Shown in pieces: positions 38,740 through 50,345 of a stretch of 64,000 nt of DNA. The notes beneath the pieces are model-generated. The model was given only the letters and a program-made list of their open reading frames with translations, was not told the DNA's origin and searched no databases. Both the position numbers and the translations under genes were made by a program. Location: assembly GCA_036023115.1 (NCBI GenBank), contig JAYKKT010000086.1:16259501-16323500 (forward strand), written 5' to 3'. Position 1 is the stretch's first letter. Every line of letters begins with the position of its first letter. This stretch comes from Brasenia schreberi (taxonomy: Eukaryota > Streptophyta > Magnoliopsida > Nymphaeales > Cabombaceae).

Positions 38740-38947
38740 GCGAGTAAACCATTAATGAGCATGGATCTACCTTTCGTGACGGTATGAGATATTATTGGAT
38801 TGTAGATGGTCATACACATTAGTGTTAGTTCGTAGGTTGTCATTGTAGGCGAGTAAACTATTATTGGGTACGGATCTATTTTTCACGATAATATGGGATG
38901 TTGTTGGATCATAGATGGTCGTATCGAGTAGTACTAACTCGTAGATG
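38740..38947. repeat. Diverged tandem repeat, two units of about 105 bp
   Basis: GCGAGTAAACCATTAATGAG (38740) and GCGAGTAAACTATTATTGGG (38849) each start a unit running through GATCTA, ATATTATTGGATTG or TGTTGTTGGATCAT and GATGGTC to AGTACTAACTCGTAG or AGTGTTAGTTCGTAG. The pair is kept in unit 3 (about 58611-58820), so it predates the array. Confidence 0.7.
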
Positions 38948-39504
38948 TTTGGAGTTGTATTGGCTATTTCATTGCTTATAGTTGTATTGGATAGTTCCTG
39001 TTGGGTTATATAGCATGTCTAGGTTGGGATATGTGAAACTAGTCAATGAGAGTAAAGAGTTTATGTAAAATAAAACAGATTTGATGCTAGATATAGATAT
39101 ATAATTTTGATATTGAAACTAGACACATGATATGGATGTGAAGATATGAATCCTAGAGGTGGCCCTAGGTGGATCTCGTGGATAAGGGCAGTGGTCCTAG
39201 ATTAATGTATATGTTGACACTACTGAAATTAATTGGGTGAATATATGACTATACTAGTGTGATATCTAGATCCTTTTCCCTATAGACCGTAGGGGCTGAA
39301 ATTAATTAGCTAGTGATTCCGTCGTCAAGGTCCTTAGCCTAACACGATAAGGATCACCTAGTCAGACACGAAGGGGGTTTGGCGACTCCAACAACATGGT
39401 TGGTGATTGTACATGGTAAAGGTCTTGATTATTCAGGCATGAGTGCTTGATTTTACATGCATGTTTGAAATGATGATATTGTTTTAAATGATAGACTAAT
39501 TAGC

Positions 39505-39910
39505 AGCCATAATAGTTCTATCATGACTGCTCATGTAGACATCAAAGAAAGGGATGAAGATTTGTCTTCTAGAGGCCCGAGAGAGCATACATGAGAGTCG
39601 GAATGAGGGGGAGGTTGTGCGACAAAGGTGGGTTGGTGTGGAAGCCGAAAATTATAACAGAAAAATAGATTCATGTGAGGTAAGAATTTTCTCTTTTGAT
39701 TTAGATTTTTTCTGATGAAAAATCGGTGAATGTCGACTAGATGATTAAGGAGAAAGGGTAGAGACGAGAGACGACTCTTGTGAGTCATTCCCCGATTCTC
39801 ATAAAGCCAAAAATCGGTTTTGGGCAAGTTTTTGAGAAAGGGGCGACCCTAAAAACTCCACCTTTCGATGATGACAACCAATGGGAAATGGATCGCCGGT
39901 CAGCCATGCT
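39505..39910. repeat. LTR-like direct repeat, right copy (unit 1)
   Basis: Partner of 37870-38460, described there. The corresponding copy in unit 3 is 59350-59760. Confidence 0.5.
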
Positions 39911-40062
39911 AGTCTAGGAGCAAGTATAAAGTTATCTTACAGACACCACTACAACATATACTCATCTCAGCATCATTAGCTGTATCCGAAATAAATAATA
40001 CAACTACGAACTCGATCAACGCTCTCCACAAGGATGTCAACTAACTTTACGCTCAACCATTC

Positions 40063-40066
<4 letters not shown>

Positions 40067-40122
<56 letters not shown>
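40067..40122. repeat. (AT)n-(AG)n compound microsatellite
   Basis: About 15 AT and 12 AG units. The matching site in unit 3 (59886-59910) is much shorter and lacks about 140 bp of flanking DNA between AGAGA words. Confidence 0.9.
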
Positions 40123-40123
<1 letters not shown>

Positions 40124-41133
40124 ATGTGGTAAATGAACAAACTCGACGTTCGATGAAATCAATAATTTAAATTTAAATTTAAAAATAAAAAATACACTTT
40201 TTGCAAGTACATTAAATACACTTATTAATGCTTTGTTTTTTTAAGATCTCAACATTTGATGTTAAGATCAAATGATTAAAGAGATTTGAGTATAGTATAG
40301 GCATGCATAAACCTTTATATATAAGTATATTTGAAAGAAAGATTATAAAATTACGGAATAGGTGTCTCACCGATTGCCACCTAGTTTTTGTCAATGGCCT
40401 GATGTGGCTATGCACAATATTTGGACATTGAAGTGCGATGTCTACTTTCTCTTAAATATTTAAGAACAAAAAAATGAAACTGCCCTCAATCTTTTAAAAA
40501 AACTTTGATACCATGAAATGTGAACCTACAGACAGCAACGCATTGGATCCAATCGAAACTCCATGATTAAGTGAGATCGGTAAAGAAGAATACTAGAATT
40601 AAAGGCCTCTTTAAGAAGTCATCATGCTAAACATTCTAGCCAAAACCATCTAGTGTAAATAATTAATCGTTTGTGTGACTAGATAGATTCGGTATCTTTA
40701 GAATCATTCATCTTGATCACCTAATTTAAACGCAAACCCTGGTCTATTGTTTATCATATTGAGCGTCATCATTAGCTAGATGACAACACCTCATCCTATC
40801 GACCATGACACGTTATTGCCAATGGCGGTTCCCCATAGAAGGTAGTGAGCGGCTGTTATTTTTTGAAATTTAAAATTTTAAAGCAAAACTTATGTTTATG
40901 GTTGAGATTCATGCTTGGCTTTCCTTAAAACAATAAAAATATGTACGTCGCTTCCTCCACCACTATTTTCTAGCCATTGATCATGACCATCTCCATCGTC
41001 ATGGGCTCATACTTTTCATGGGAATGCATGCACAATGAGTGATAGTGACAGCCATATTCTATCAACCCACGTGTCGTATCGTTGTCAAGCAATTATTAAG
41101 GGCCTTCTTTGGAAGTAGCATCCCGCTGCATTA

Positions 41134-41169
41134 GAGTGCCCTGCCGTTGAATTAATGCTCCTCGTGCTA
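41134..41169 (-). mobile_element. SINE remnant (5' end only), cut by a deletion
   Basis: AGTGCCCTGCCGTTGAATTA and GCTCCTCGTG match the 5' end of the SINEs at 52326 and 61951. The right-hand target repeat CTCTATTAA is at 41170-41178. The rest was removed by the deletion that joins CATTAG to AGTGCC. Confidence 0.8.
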
Positions 41170-41429
41170 CTCTATTAAAAATTTAAAACAACAGGTTTAG
41201 CAGTCAATATGCAACCATGTTTTCACTTTTCATTGGTGTTTTTCCTGAACCAAACTAATGCAAGCTTGATAAAGCCAAGTGAGCTGCAATGTGAGCTCAG
41301 TGAGCCAAGCTAGCTGAGGCTGTTTGAACTTGTTTTCGAGGGACCAGCCAAACTGGGAGAGATGAGGCTATTCTCATTTGCAAATTGTACCACCCAACAA
41401 GCTGCGTTTGACTAGTTCCATATTATTAT

Positions 41430-41572
<143 letters not shown>

Positions 41573-42047
41573 TTGGATCCTATTCACCACTAACGTTCTT
41601 CACTCATATTCGAACTTAACTTTTATTTAACATATCAGTGTAACAACATCGTCTTATATTCTTTTTTAAAACTCTTAAAAAACAATGAGTAGCCATATCA
41701 ATGATGTAAAAGATCATATTTTCATATATATATATATATCAAAATCAAACTGAAACGAGGAACGTAAACTATACTGATTCTTTGAGATTGGCTTGTATAT
41801 GACTTGTTTTGTACTATGCTATAAAAGTAACACTGTGGACTTGATGGTCTTAACTGATTTAACAGGGAACGCATTAAGTCCAAGTCCATTAAACTAAATT
41901 AGGAAAGGAGCCTTAAACAAGTTGATAAATATCTTCAAGTGTAGGAGGACGATTAACAGAATGTGTAGGCGTTGTATTAACCAGGACCGCACCCACTATG
42001 ATGTCAATTTCACCACCCGTGGCTAGTGTAGAGCTAAAATGCAGGGA

Positions 42048-42170
42048 TTTTTTTTCTTTTTGTTATAACACCAGGCTGAAGCCTAAGACAAACACACGTG
42101 CACCCAGCACGAATCGAACTCTTCACCTACATCATGAGAGTTTAAGAACCTTGCCAGCTGAGCTAACAAT
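42048..42170 (-). mobile_element. tRNA-derived SINE (unit 1)
   Basis: Read on minus: A-box-like TTAGCTCAGCTGGCAAGG, B-box-like AGAGTTCGATTCGTGC, then CTTAGGCTTCAGCCTGG and a tail ending in AAAAAGAAAAAAAA. It is shared with unit 2 (53201-53323), so the insertion is older than the split of these units. Confidence 0.8.
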
Positions 42171-43077
42171 CTGGGTACATTGCACAAATCCTTTTTGGTC
42201 GGGTAACAATGGTGGGCATACTAGTTTGTAGCATAAACAAATCATTCCTTCTATATTTCAAATATCCCTTAAGTTGCCACACTTCCATACGAACTTCAAC
42301 CTTGACATATACAACCTGAACTTCAACCAGTTTCTAACCAAACCAGGAGAGTCCACAATTGAGTTTGGGTTCCGGGTCCGAATAGGTTAATTTGATTTTC
42401 AGCCAGTTTCTAACCTGGATCAATTCGAATTCAAACAATCAGGCATGTTCCAAACTGCACATTTCTACATCGATGTGTAATGCCCATGAATTCTCTTGAC
42501 AAGACACACAAGCTTCATTGGTGGCCTCAAACCCGAGTTACAATTCCAAAATCAAGACCAAGCGTTATCCCACACTGAGTTAGGGCAACTTTTCAACCCA
42601 AGTTACAAATAGAAGGGGAAAAAGAATTCACTGTCCCTGAAACTTCACAATCCTTGGCCATAGTAACATCATGAAACAAATGCTCAAACATGCCTTGCTT
42701 GGACAACCAAAGGGAACCCAATTTTCTTTAATCCTTTTGAAGACAACCACCAATTCTCCCATAGTGATCCTCTCTTCAGCTGACTCTGCTGAACAATGCA
42801 AGCCAAATAGATCAATGCTAACAATGAACAGATGCTTATAGATTAGGAGGAATGCAGTTCAAAATATAAATATTGTGGTACACCAAAATGCACAAACTAA
42901 AGCACAAGGGCCCAGTGAAAACTGAATACCATGTTGTGAAATATGTTTTCTACCCCAATATAAATAATTCGGTCTGTTCCGCAAAGTTTTAAGCTACAAG
43001 GACTAAACCGAAACAATCGAATCATTTAAAATCTAAATTGAAACCCAATCAAAAATTGAAAATCCGAATCAAGTTTA

Positions 43078-43556
43078 TGTTAGGGATGACCAAGGTTGTC
43101 AAACCAATCACAAGGGCCCAGTGAAAACTGAATACCATTGTTTCTCTAGTTGTCTGTCCCCTTTTCTTTATGTTTTCTGTCTTCCTTTTGTGTATCCCCT
43201 CAAATGTAAGGAATAAGAACAAAATGTGTGTATGATTTTTATGTTAGCTGCAGAGGGTTTTCTCAGAAGACTGTGAGTAAGAAAACACTTTTGGGTGTTC
43301 TGAACCTGTATATTTTTCTGTACAATTTCTCTGTATTTATACATGGCTTTCCGTCTTCCGAGTTTATCGCTCTGGGCTATATTTGCTTTTATCTAGGAGA
43401 TGCATGTTTGTACTTTTTGAAAACAAAAAATCAGTTTTAGAATGTTTGATTTTCAAAAGATATACAATCTTATGAAATCGGGGAATAGGGCCCTTCTTCC
43501 TGTATTTCATGGTCATTGTTAATAATGGGGCCGAGAGTGGCCAACCACTACTGACA
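43078..43556 (-). mobile_element. 3' LTR of the Copia element, carrying a foreign 30-bp insert
   Basis: 479 bp. It aligns with 47722-48215 at roughly 85 percent by eye, so the insertion is not young. 43109-43138 has no counterpart in the other LTR and is identical to flanking genomic DNA at 42903-42932. Confidence 0.9.
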
Positions 43557-43919
43557 TCTTCCACTTGGCCACTAGAGCCAATCTTTTTGATACACTGGTT
43601 TTCCTCCCACTACTTTGGGGTTTACCACGTTGTATCATTTTTTCTTGTTGCAACTAAATTGCAACTTTCATCCGTTATGCAGTTTTTCCACAAGCAATAT
43701 ATTTTTCCAGCATAACTGACAACAAAGTGTATTTTCTATACTTATACACTAGGCATATCTCAATCCCATATGGGTTACATGTTTAGTAAATAATTCTTCT
43801 GAGATGCCTTTTGTTAAGGGGACAACTAATATATCAATAGTTGGCATATAACATATAGTTATTTCATTTATTTTGAGCATATCACGAACATAGTGATATT
43901 TAACCGTTATATGCTTGCT

Positions 43920-45163
43920 TCATGAGTTATCAACTCCACTCTTAATAAGAGTAATTGCTGCACTGTTGTCACAATATATAACAACTGACTCATTGGCTAT
44001 ATCAAGCTTTAAGTCATGTATGAAGCAACTTATCCAAACGACACTAGTAGTAGCCATACTGCAAGCAACATACTCAGCCTCTTGTGAATGCAACTTACAC
44101 AACCTTATTTCTTGCATGCTCAAGAAACTGCACCACCACCAAATAAAAAATATTTATACCGAGATTGATTTGCTATCATCTTTGCTCCTAGCAAAGTCAG
44201 CATCTGAGTATCTTATCACTTTAAGTTCATCTTCTTGAAAACAAAGTTTCAAGTCTTTTGTTCCTTTAAGATATCTTAGAATCCTTTTCGCAACTATCTA
44301 ATGTTGCCACCCAGATTTACTTTGATATTTACTTACAAGACCAACAACAAAGCTGATATCAGGTCTTGTGCACAACTCGCATACATCAGGCTACCCATAG
44401 CCTATGCATAAGGAACATTAGGCTTATCGTCTCCTTCATCGGGATAATCAACCTTGCTCAATTTAACTACTTTTATAATAGGTGTAGATGCAAACTTGCA
44501 TTCACCCATTTTGAACCTTTTGAGGATATAATCAATATATCTCTCTTGACTTAAGCATAGAAGATTTGATTCTCTATATTGAGAAATCTTTATATACACG
44601 ATACAGGATGCTTCCCCCATATCCTTCATTTTGAACCTTGAGTTTAACCATGACTTGGTTTTGACAATCATCTCATTGTCATTCCTAGTCAACAATATGT
44701 CATCTACATATAAAGATAAGTTGACAAAGTGGCTCCCACTGTTTCATACATATACACAGTGATTAAGTTCATTAGTTACAAACCCAAGTTTAATAATGAC
44801 ATTTTGAAAAGTCAAATACCATTAGCGAGGTGACTGTTTCAGGCCATATAGGAATTTTCTTAACCTATATACTTTATCTTCTTGGCCTTCAACTATATAT
44901 CCTTCGGGTTGCTACATATATATGATTTCATCTAAATCTTCATTTAAAAAAGCAATTTTTACATATAACTGATGTAAATCCAAATCATAATATGCTAATA
45001 TCGCTAGGATTATTTTGATTGATACAAATTTCACAACAGGAGAATATGTCTTTTTGACAACCAGCCTCACTTTAAACTTGTTGATTGAATGATCGACCTT
45101 ATACTTCTTTTTGACAACCCATTTGCAACCTATGACTTTCCTTCTTCTTCGCAAATCAGTCAA
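43920..45163 (-). pseudogene. Copia reverse transcriptase and RNase H, broken
   Basis: 45163-44912 covers the first RT part (VIGCKWVVKKKYK, ARLVVK-like VRLVVKK, YSPVVKFVSIK, VKIAFLNEDLDE). The catalytic YVDDILLTRND lies at about 44675-44710 and is intact, and 44695-44402 holds the RT end (FKMKDMGEASCIVYIKIS). RNase H is at 44123-43920 (EAEYVACSMAT, VVIYCDNSAAI). Stops and frameshifts separate these pieces, so no polyprotein can be made. Confidence 0.88.
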
Positions 45164-45414
45164 CTCCGAGACTTAGTTTTTCTTAATGGATTTGATTTCT
45201 TCATCCATGAATTTTTTCTAGTTTGTTGATTCAGACGAGTCAATAGCTACTGATAAGTCAAGTTATCAGTCAGCTAATCTAAATTTATTGAATTGCATAC
45301 TTCCTCCACAAGGTAAGTTTGATAATCCTTCAAGTAGAACGATGTGATCCGAGGCCTTTTGTGTCTACTTAAAGATTCGGTTTGTTGAGGAACCTCATCA
45401 ATTGGTTCAAAAGA

Positions 45415-46545
45415 TTATTGATCTAGACCTACTAGATCATCAACATAATCATTATCATTCTCAAGTATGTCATTTTTAGTTTCTTCTAAGAATTTTGCAT
45501 CATTGCTTTCTATTAGTCCATGGTCCTTATGATAAAACTGATATCCTTTAGATCCTTTAAGATAACCGATAAATATGAATCTTAAGGATATATTGTCTAG
45601 CTTATCTCTAGATTGGTCAAGGATCTTCAAATAAGCAATAGATCCCCACCTCTTGAGATGACTTAAGTTTGGTTTTCTTCTAAACCACATCTTGTATGGT
45701 GTAGAGAATACAACTTTATATAGAACTCTATTGAGTATATACACTACTGAACTTATTGTTTCTCCCCAAAATAACCTTCGCATAGAAGCATCTATTAACA
45801 TAGATCTCATCATGTTTAATAGAGTCATGTTGTATCTCTCTACTATATTATTTTGTTGAGGTGTCCTAAGCATTATATTTTATTTTGCAATAGTAAAATC
45901 TTTGTAGAATTCTAAAAATTCTGTAGAGGTATATTCTCCACATCTATCTGATATCAAGACCTTGATTGTATACCCTAATTGGTTCTCTATTTCCTGCTTA
46001 TATTCTTTGAATACTTCAAGTACCTTAGATTTATGTGATAAGAGATATATGTAAGTATATCTCAAATAATCATCGATAAAGGTTATGAAATAAACTTTTT
46101 CACTATGTGTTCTTACTCTAAACGGTTCACATAAATCAGTGTGAATAATCTCTAATAGGGTTGTTGCCCTAGTTACCTCTTTGAGAAATAATTTTCTAGT
46201 TATTTTTTCTTGTATACAGGCTTCACACTTATTAAAAGTGTTATCTTGAAAATTGGGCAATAAGTCAAAGTTGGTTAATTTTCTTAACTTCTTTAGACTT
46301 ATATGCCCCAATCTTTTATGCCACACATTCACATCAATTACATAGGTACTCTCAATATAAACAGAAGAACAGCTTTCATTTTCATTAATATTGAGTTTGA
46401 ACAACTCATGCTCAACATCAAATAAACTAGAAAATGTTATCTTGCCATGCTTTCTCACAATGACTTTCCTTATGAGAAACATGACCTTAAACCCTTTCTT
46501 TACTAAGGCAGGGACCGATACATGATTACGCCTGATAGAGGACAC
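45415..46545 (-). pseudogene. Copia pre-integrase region and integrase, broken
   Basis: 46545-45880 has the pre-integrase HH-CC type zinc region (WHKRLGHISLKKL; CEACIQEK) and the first two acidic residues of the integrase core (IHTDLCEPF; ISDRCGEYTS). A break follows, then 45873-45415 has the third (QQNNIVERYN) and the C-terminal part (FWGETISSVVYILNR, WGSIAYLKI, RFIFIGYLKGSKGY). All three catalytic positions are kept, but the frame change near 45875 separates them. Confidence 0.88.
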
Positions 46546-46578
46546 AATTAATACACTAGTGAGTACAATTGGTATGTC

Positions 46579-47406
46579 TTATAAAAAAATTCTAAATGAC
46601 CCAACCCAAAGAATATTTGAAAATGTGTTGTTCCCCATATACACTCGATACTCGTCAGTTTGGTACTCTTTCAAGTCTATCGCTTCCTCTTTGCTTTTCG
46701 ATATATGTTGGGTAGATCTAGAATTGATCCACCAATTAGTCACTATGCGGTCCATGTAAAGGCACTCAAAAATCACGTAGATTATGTCATACTTCTCCGA
46801 TGCATTGAGTCGTTGGTTGTTACCTTCACTAGTCTTCTTGTTGCGGCAATCTCTATTGTTTTGCTCTATCTTGCCACATTTTAAGCACTTCACCCGAGAA
46901 GTAGATTCCTACGATTTCTTAAAATTTTGATCACTCTATTTTTTATTCTTACCAAAATTTTTATTTCATTTTCTTTTTTCCTAGTTGTTCTTAGAGTTAG
47001 ACCATAAATTATCTTGAGCAATTAGCAATTTTTCTCTTTTATTCTTGTTCATATGTTCTTGTTCAATTGCTAGTTTCAATGGGAGTTTAGAAATGATAAA
47101 ATCAAGTCCAAGTCTTAGGGTTGTGGTTATCATGTTCTAGGAAGGGGGAAGACTGTTTAAGATTATGGATATTTGCATCGGTTTAAGAATGATGGACTTA
47201 GCTACAGCCAAATCTCTAGCCATTACCAGCATTTGGTTAACATGTTCAACTATGTTGTCACCTTCTTTCATTTTATAAGAATTATATTTTTGAAGGAGTA
47301 GTTGTACATGTAGCTTGGTTGTAGTATCATATTTAGCGGTAAGAAAATTGAATAATTCTTTTGCATTTTCAAATTCCTCAAAGAACCTAATTAAGTCCTT
47401 TTCCAT
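46579..47406 (-). pseudogene. Copia gag and protease, broken
   Basis: 47406-47137 is the gag (UBN2-type) part (FFEEFENAKELFNFLTAKYD; LLLQKYNSYKMKEGDNI). Then 46893-46579 has the zinc knuckle CLKCGKIEQNNRDC with all cysteines but histidine replaced by Q or N in the GHxxxxC position, and a protease whose active-site aspartate is changed (WWINSRS where D-S-G is expected). Both changes would inactivate virus-like particle maturation even if the frame were open. Confidence 0.85.
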
Positions 47407-47721
47407 TTATGTCAACATTATGATCCTAGCTATTGTGTCATCCTTTAGAAATGTCTTATATCTTTCTCTCTTCTCATCTGTTGCAACTGGAGTAGGAGGT
47501 AAAACTGTTTTTATCAATATATAATCAACTCTTTCTAAATTTAAGGCCAGTGCTATTCTTCTTTTCCATGTTTAAAAATTTAGGCCATTAACTTTTCGGT
47601 ATTTGCCAATTCAGACACGCAAATTCTAGAAGTCATTTTTCTTTTTGAACTTTTTGGCAGATACAACAAGTAGAGAGTCTGATGGGGTTGTTATAGAGCT
47701 CTAATAGGCTCTAATACTAGA

Positions 47722-48215
47722 TGTTGGTGATGACCAAAGTTATCGAACCTGTCTGGTATTTGGTTGTTTCTGCAATGGAAGCCGTTTGTCTCTTTTTCTT
47801 TCTGTTTTTTGTCTTCCTTTCGTATATCCCCTGTAATATAAGGAATAGAAACAAAGTGTGTATATGATTTCAAGGTTACCCACAGAGGGTTTTATCAGAA
47901 GATCGTGAGTAAGAAAACACTTTTGGATGTTTTGAATATGTTCTATATTCTGTATATTTTCCTCTACAATTTCTCTGTATTTATACATGGCTTTCCGTCT
48001 GTCGAGTTTACCTCTCTAGTTTTCCTTTTTAATAGTCATATTTGCTTTTATCCGAGAGATGCGTGTGTGTACTTTTCGAAAGCGAAAAATTAGTTTAAGA
48101 ATGTTTGATTTTAAAAAAACATACGATTTCATGAAATCATGGAAGAGGGCCCTTCTTCCCTCATTTCATGATCGTTGGTAGTAATGGGACCGAGAGTGGC
48201 CACCCACTACTTACA
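47722..48215 (-). mobile_element. 5' LTR of the Copia element
   Basis: 494 bp. It drives transcription to the left. The minus strand has a TATA box TATAAATA (complement of 47978-47985), which the other LTR keeps at 43334-43341. Confidence 0.9.
47978..47985 (-). promoter_or_regulatory. TATA box of the Copia 5' LTR
   Basis: TATAAATA on minus in the context CATGTATAAATACAG, identical in both LTRs although these differ at about one in seven positions. Confidence 0.55.
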
Positions 48216-48696
48216 GTTCACTTCAGTTTCATTTATAACCTGACATTTTGCTCACCACTAATCAAGTAATAGAAGGGAAAATGATCGATAGTTGTGATGG
48301 TACCTAGTGCAATATACCCGATCGTTTCAAGGGTGGATATGAGAGTTGAAGATTTATTTAGAAGATAGATATGCCGTTAGTCAAGCGGTATGTTATCATA
48401 TCTTCAGTAGGTAGATAAAAAACTTATTTTTTCATTCTTTTGTATCATATACAAAATGATACTTTACCATTATTTACTCGCTCCTTGTACTATCAACTTC
48501 ACTCTTTATCCCCATTTTTTAGAATTGAAAATGTTTCATGCAATATGGAAGGAAACCCTCCTTCTTTATTGCATGGCCGTTATGTATGAGGCATTATGGT
48601 AATTAATTAATAGGAGTAATGTCACTTGGTATATTAGGTTGTGCTTAATTTGTACCTCAAATATGTTCTAATCTTAGTTAGTTTTGTGATGGCCAG

Positions 48697-49105
48697 ATGG
48701 AATTTAACCCTCCTTTCGAAAAGATTTACAAGAGCCTGTTTGAAATGCAAATCGAACAGAATCATGAAGTGATCATCAAAGAATGCGAACTGCCATTGAT
48801 AGACCTTGCGCAGCTTAACGCGGGCAGCAGGAAGCGCCAGCAGTGCACAAGACAGATTGCGAAGGCTTCGTCGGAGTGGGGTTTATTCCAAGTTGTGAAT
48901 CACGGGATATCCAAAGATCTCCTGAACAGGATGAGTGGTGAACAGCGGAAGGTTTTCAGTCAGTCCTTTGAGAAGAAGGCCAATGAGCAACTCTTGGATT
49001 TATCTTCGAATGCTTATCGTTGGGGCGCTCACTCTGCCACCAACTTGAAGAAATTATCTTGGTCGGAAGCCTTCCATATTACTCTCAATGATATTTCTGG
49101 CTCCA
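48697..49105 (+). pseudogene. Gibberellin 2-oxidase 8-like pseudogene, exon 1 only
   Basis: Exon 1 is open from the ATG and similar to the intact copy, with changes such as R44S, F63L (WGLFQVVNHG) and P to T in AFHITLND. The last 22 bp before the donor are missing relative to unit 1, so a splice at CTCCA|GTATT would shift the frame. Exons 2 and 3, with all iron and 2-oxoglutarate residues, are deleted. Any translated product would read into the intron and stop after 148 residues. No catalytic function is possible. Confidence 0.9.
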
Positions 49106-49747
49106 GTATTGCTTATGCATCTCCTCTTGGGCTTTTACGATAACTACACACCATTATTCTCACAAACTTCCTAATTTTATTACTCGTATAGCAGATTAAT
49201 TAACATGAGCACTTGTTGGGCTTGTTTCTTTCAATGGTGTCTTTTCTTTATTTTCTTTTAGTATTCGCATCCACGCTTCACAACATGTGCTTTTTATGGT
49301 CTATTCTTTTGTCCTCCCTTGTCAAAGCTACATGTAATCGTTACTTCTGGAAGATCCTCTTACTTTCTTCATCTTCTTGAGCGGTAATAGCTAGTCTCTC
49401 GCAAACCATGCATAAACTTAGACACCTTGAGCCAGCTGCATCATCATACGTTCTTGTGATAAACTGTTGTTCTTTTATAAGATGATCCGATGTAGGGTAT
49501 AAAAGTATCATATGCTCTTTTATCCCTTTTCCTGGAGAGAGCGAGAAGTAACGTTATTTTTGTTTATCATTTGCACTGTTTACGTGCGAGATCTTATGTG
49601 TGTAACGTGTTCATAGGAGTGGCCATGCACTAGCTGAAGAGTTAAAGTATTGATACTTAGCATTTTAATGCGTGACAATGCCCTACGGTTGACAACTGCC
49701 GCTTTTCCATGAAGCAGCGTTTCAATGCCATACGTGCCTCGCTGATT

Positions 49748-50345
49748 GAGTCACAATCAATATTCATCCCCTACAAAAACTGCAAGTTAGGTATGGATGC
49801 ATGGTCGTGACAGCGCCATGCAAGTTTCTCGTTCTGTAAGCACCATAAGGAGATTCGGTTGAATGGATATGGGTAGGATATGATCTTTTGGTGTTCACCT
49901 TCAATTCCGCAGCTGAATCCAAACCCACCCAATTTGACTTAAAAAAGTTTGAACGGGTAGAGACAGTTTACAATTTCGCCATTTGAACTCGAACCTGTAT
50001 ACCTATTCCGTTCTGGTTAGCTTGATTTGTGTAATGCTAGCGTCCAACCCGAAATATATAGGTGAATGTCGAGATCACAGACCGTCTTGTTTTTATTGGC
50101 AATACCAAAATCCACACACTTGATAGTTTCCCACTTGTGGCCATGGGGTCACATTGTGTCCCACCTTACTGTGAAGTGCCTAGTGGGTTTTACACCTACT
50201 TTATGCGATATAAGCACTACCCATATCAAGGAACGATTGAAAGCGTAAATAATTCATATTTATATGGTTTAGTCAAAAACGAATTTCGCATAAGTCAATA
50301 TAGCAACATGGATATGGATTTAATATACACTGGAAATGAATCCAT
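49748..50345. repeat. Extra intron 1 block of about 600 bp (unit 2 copy)
   Basis: Between GCTGATTGAG and CTCTGACATACATGC, units 2 and 3 carry about 600 bp where unit 1 has about 90 bp of other sequence. No terminal inverted repeats or target duplication are evident. The 95-codon frame inside (50062-50349) differs from its unit 3 copy mainly by amino-acid-changing substitutions, so it shows no sign of constraint. Confidence 0.65.

Larger units (their letters stand above)
43078..48215 (-). mobile_element. Copia LTR retrotransposon, complete in structure, coding parts dead
   Basis: 5138 bp with two LTRs that start TGTTA/TGTTG and end TTACA/TGACA on plus. It is flanked by GTTTA (43073-43077) and GTTCA (48216-48220), a 5-bp target duplication with one change. 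The primer-binding site, read on minus just inside the right LTR, is AGTATTAGAGCC, close to the initiator-tRNA site; the polypurine tract AAGTGGAAGA abuts the left LTR. The order gag, protease, integrase, RT, RNase H is that of Copia. The intact target is seen at 54151-54170 in the paralogous unit. Confidence 0.93.

Noticed and set aside
42100..42170. tRNA-like boxes (also at 3172, 24920, 52360, 53260, 53880 and 61995)
   Set aside because: Only the A and B boxes are kept; no cloverleaf can be drawn and A-rich tails or target duplications are present, so these are SINEs and not tRNA genes.
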